From positions 3,355,501 through 3,419,500 of the forward strand of contig NZ_CP112881.1 of the NCBI RefSeq assembly GCF_026409565.1: a stretch of 64,000 nucleotides of DNA, written 5' to 3'. The notes under the pieces were generated by a model. It worked only from the letters and a program-made list of their open reading frames with translations, did not search any database and was not told the origin of the DNA. Below are positions 62,284 through 64,000 of this stretch, piece after piece. The stretch comes from Sneathiella aquimaris (GTDB taxonomy: Bacteria > Pseudomonadota > Alphaproteobacteria > Sneathiellales > Sneathiellaceae). The first letter of the stretch is position 1. Every line of letters begins with the position of its first letter. Position numbers and translations under genes: made by a program.

Positions 62284-62780
62284 TGGACGCCCGGTTTTTT
62301 AAAGAGAGTGGCGCGGATTTTAGCGACTGTGATACCTATCGTTATCGGCTCTGGCGGCGATGGGATGATGGACCAGCTGTTTCCTTTTTAATGCTGAACC
62401 CGTCAACCGCGGATGCATCGCGAAATGATCCAACGGTTGAGCGATGTCACCGCCGTGCCATATCCATGGGCTTTGGTGCGTTGGAAGTGATTAATATATT
62501 TGGCTTTCGCGCCACGGATCCTAAAGATCTGAAACGGGCGTCAGATCCTGTCGGCCCGGCAAATGATGACGTCCTCATTGAGAGCATTTCACGGGCGGAC
62601 ATGACCATCTGTGCGTGGGGCAGCCATGGGGATCATCAGGATCGGCATCTGGCGGTTCGTAAGATGCTCAGAGACAATGCCTTAAATGTACATGTCCTCG
62701 CGTTGACATCAAAGGGACAACCAAAACACCCCTTATACATACCGTATTCCGAAACACCGAAACCCTGGAACGACATCTAG
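62283..62780 (+). CDS. DUF1643 family protein
   Basis: A 165-residue protein. Diagnostic parts are R-Y-R-L-W-R-R-W-D, F-L-M-L-N-P-S-T-A-D-A, R-N-D-P-T-V-E-R-C, and L-T-K/S-x-G-Q-P-K-H-P-L-Y. DUF1643 has no known function; it is widespread in bacteria and phages. The ATG at 62283 overlaps the previous stop by one base. An ATG at 62274 is also in frame. Confidence 0.88.
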   Translation: MDARFFKESGADFSDCDTYRYRLWRRWDDGPAVSFLMLNPSTADASRNDPTVERCHRRAISMGFGALEVINIFGFRATDPKDLKRASDPVGPANDDVLIESISRADMTICAWGSHGDHQDRHLAVRKMLRDNALNVHVLALTSKGQPKHPLYIPYSETPKPWNDI

Positions 62781-62783
62781 ATC

Positions 62784-63365
62784 ATGGCGAAACTATATTT
62801 CTATTATTCAACAATGAACGCCGGAAAATCCACGACGTTGCTGCAATCCAGCTTCAACTATGAAGAGCGCGGAATGCAAACGCTGCTGCTGACCGCAGCA
62901 TTTGACGACCGGTACGGCCAAGGAAAAATCACATCTCGTATTGGACTTGAAGCAGAAGCCAGCCTTTTTTCTGACGACACTGACTTGCTGGAACTGGTCA
63001 CGAACACCCTCAAAGACAGGCAAATAGACTGTGTTATGGTGGACGAAAGCCAGTTTCTGTCCCGTGATCAGGTATTTCAACTCTCAGAGGTCGCTGACCA
63101 GCTCAAGATCCCGGTCCTCTGCTATGGACTTCGAACTGATTTTCAGGGCAATCTTTTTGAAGGCAGCCGCCATTTACTGGCCTGGGCCGACGAATTAAAG
63201 GAACTTAAAACCATCTGTTTTTGTGGCAGCAAGGCGACGATGGTGATCCGCGTCGACGAAAATGGCGACCCTATTCGGGAAGGGGCCCAAAAAGAAGTGG
63301 GCGGCAATGATCGTTACGTTGCCTTATGCCGCAAGCATTTCAAACAATATACCTACGGCGATTAA
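62784..63365 (+). CDS. tdk: thymidine kinase, type II
   Basis: A 193-residue kinase that phosphorylates thymidine for salvage. P-loop S-T-M-N-A-G-K-S-T, the D-E-S-Q-F-L Walker-B-like site, the F-E-G-S-R-H-L-L loop, and the zinc site C-F-C-G-S-K with C-R-K-H are typical of the type II enzyme. It lies 3 bases after the DUF1643 gene. Converges with the DUF423 gene with a 4-base overlap. Confidence 0.95.
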   Translation: MAKLYFYYSTMNAGKSTTLLQSSFNYEERGMQTLLLTAAFDDRYGQGKITSRIGLEAEASLFSDDTDLLELVTNTLKDRQIDCVMVDESQFLSRDQVFQLSEVADQLKIPVLCYGLRTDFQGNLFEGSRHLLAWADELKELKTICFCGSKATMVIRVDENGDPIREGAQKEVGGNDRYVALCRKHFKQYTYGD

Positions 63366-63742
63366 TCTTTCCTGACGTTCAGAAAGCCGCCGATTGCAAG
63401 GAAAAGCCATCCCGCAATCATGAGGATACCGCCGGTTGGTGTTATATAAAAGCCAATGGCTTCCCCGGTGAAGGAACGCACATACAAGGAACCGGAGAAG
63501 AAAAGAACTCCAAGTGTCAGAAGGCTTGCGGACAGGTGAAAGTATCTGTGCCCTTTTGACACTTTTCCGGTCAGCAAACCGATTACCAATATTGGCGATA
63601 TTGTCACCATATGAAACAGTAATGCCGTGTTGTGAAACCGCCCGACAACAACCTCTTCTGCGGGAAGATGGGCACCAAGCGCGCCCAGAATAATGGCAGC
63701 GGCGCCTAATATTGCGCCAACAGAAATCCAAGGGAAAGTCAT
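63362..63742 (-). CDS. DUF423 membrane protein
   Basis: A 126-residue inner-membrane protein with four helices. [15 protein letters not shown] and G-G-I-L-M-I-A-G-W match DUF423 (YgdD-like). Two adjacent ATGs start the frame; the second (63742) is better spaced from AGGAA. Function unknown. Confidence 0.9.
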   Translation of the reverse strand: MTFPWISVGAILGAAAIILGALGAHLPAEEVVVGRFHNTALLFHMVTISPILVIGLLTGKVSKGHRYFHLSASLLTLGVLFFSGSLYVRSFTGEAIGFYITPTGGILMIAGWLFLAIGGFLNVRKD

Positions 63743-63753
63743 CATTTCCTCAC

Positions 63754-63781
63754 AAAAAAGCTGGAGAAAATCTCCAGCTTT
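63754..63781 (-). terminator. intrinsic terminator of the acyl-CoA dehydrogenase gene
   Basis: On the minus strand AAAGCTGGAGA, TTT loop, TCTCCAGCTTT is an 11-bp perfect stem, followed by TTTG after further T. It lies 24 bases after the dehydrogenase stop and before the DUF423 start. Confidence 0.88.
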
Positions 63782-63804
63782 ATAATATGGGTGCCTTTAA
63801 TCGT

Positions 63805-64000
63805 CTAAGACAAGTCTGAATAACGGCTCAGATGATAATCTGTGTTCCCGAAAAGCATTTCCAGTGTCGATAAACGCTTGAAGTAATGCCCGATAGAATA
63901 TTCATCAGTCATCCCCATGCCACCATGAAGCTGCACAGATTGCTGACCAATAAACTTGGCCGCCTTACCGATTTGAGCTTTTGTCGCAGAAACAGCCTTC
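63805..64000 (-). CDS. acyl-CoA dehydrogenase, C-terminal part
   Basis: A 64-residue C-terminal part of an acyl-CoA dehydrogenase, cut by the right edge. It reads G-K-A-A-K-F-I-G-Q-Q-S-V-Q-L-H-G-G-M-G-M-T-D-E-Y in its first half, the glycine-rich stretch near the flavin and acyl-binding site, and ends H-L-S-R-Y-S-D-L-S. It is a separate gene from the one at 25768 and is a more typical family member. The start is outside the window. Confidence 0.88.
   Translation of the reverse strand, partial: KAVSATKAQIGKAAKFIGQQSVQLHGGMGMTDEYSIGHYFKRLSTLEMLFGNTDYHLSRYSDLS

Overview
The window looks like a chromosomal segment of an alphaproteobacterium, probably a marine or soil member of a Sneathiella/Rhodospirillales-type lineage. 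The basis is the left-hand gene order, DUF2948 – hisG – hisD – UPF0262 – low-molecular-weight phosphatase – infA – maf – rng – yacG – tRNA-Phe, which is a typical alphaproteobacterial arrangement. Base composition looks balanced by eye, and genes are packed tightly with many 4-base ATGA/GTGA overlaps and convergent pairs that touch or overlap. No genus can be fixed from sequence reading alone.

Layout. (1) 1-5984: conserved histidine-biosynthesis and translation block, ending in tRNA-Phe with a clear sigma70-type promoter. (2) 5985-6727: a scar holding two decayed mobile genes, the N-terminus of a tyrosine integrase (internal TAG) and, abutting it on the other strand, the C-terminus of an IS3-type transposase (frameshift plus internal stop). 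(3) 6728-12606, minus strand: a TPR protein, then a four-gene Anbu operon (ATP-grasp, alpha-E, transglutaminase, Anbu proteasome homologue). (4) 12607-16537: sparse stretch, an amino-acid-type periplasmic binding protein, a DUF2189 membrane protein and an ACR3 arsenite exporter. (5) 16667-21359: MFS transporter, a Tat-exported molybdenum sulfite dehydrogenase with its two-haem cytochrome, and a convergent ECF sigma/anti-sigma pair. (6) 21609-29924: small-molecule metabolism (haloacid dehalogenase, SDR, dienelactone hydrolase, YghU glutathione transferase, acyl-CoA dehydrogenase, DUF2804, EamA exporter, TauD-type dioxygenase), including a peptide-deformylase-like protein that has lost two of three metal ligands. 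(7) 29904-33230: LysR regulator and egtD-egtB for ergothioneine. (8) 33235-37588: HxlR-regulated glutathione transferase cassette, a PhnZ-like HD protein, YdcH and a 2-oxoglutarate oxygenase. (9) 37709-44680: amidase and an atypical ureohydrolase facing a branched-chain-amino-acid-type (or amide/urea-type) ABC importer whose two permeases are fused. (10) 44893-50190: dihaem cytochrome plus beta-helix protein pair, TetR, SDR and MFS. (11) 50435-64000: mixed genes including two MFS transporters with a serine-glyoxylate-type aminotransferase, several glutathione transferases, a metallo-hydrolase, an FAH hydrolase, thymidine kinase, DUF423 and the end of an acyl-CoA dehydrogenase.

The most interesting parts are the Anbu operon (a predicted peptide ligation and proteolysis system of unknown substrate), three metal-site variants (deformylase-like, ureohydrolase-like and PhnZ-like proteins), the sulfite dehydrogenase locus next to an ECF sigma factor, the dihaem/beta-helix pair, and the tRNA-Phe integration scar. 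No CRISPR array, rRNA operon or intact mobile element was seen.
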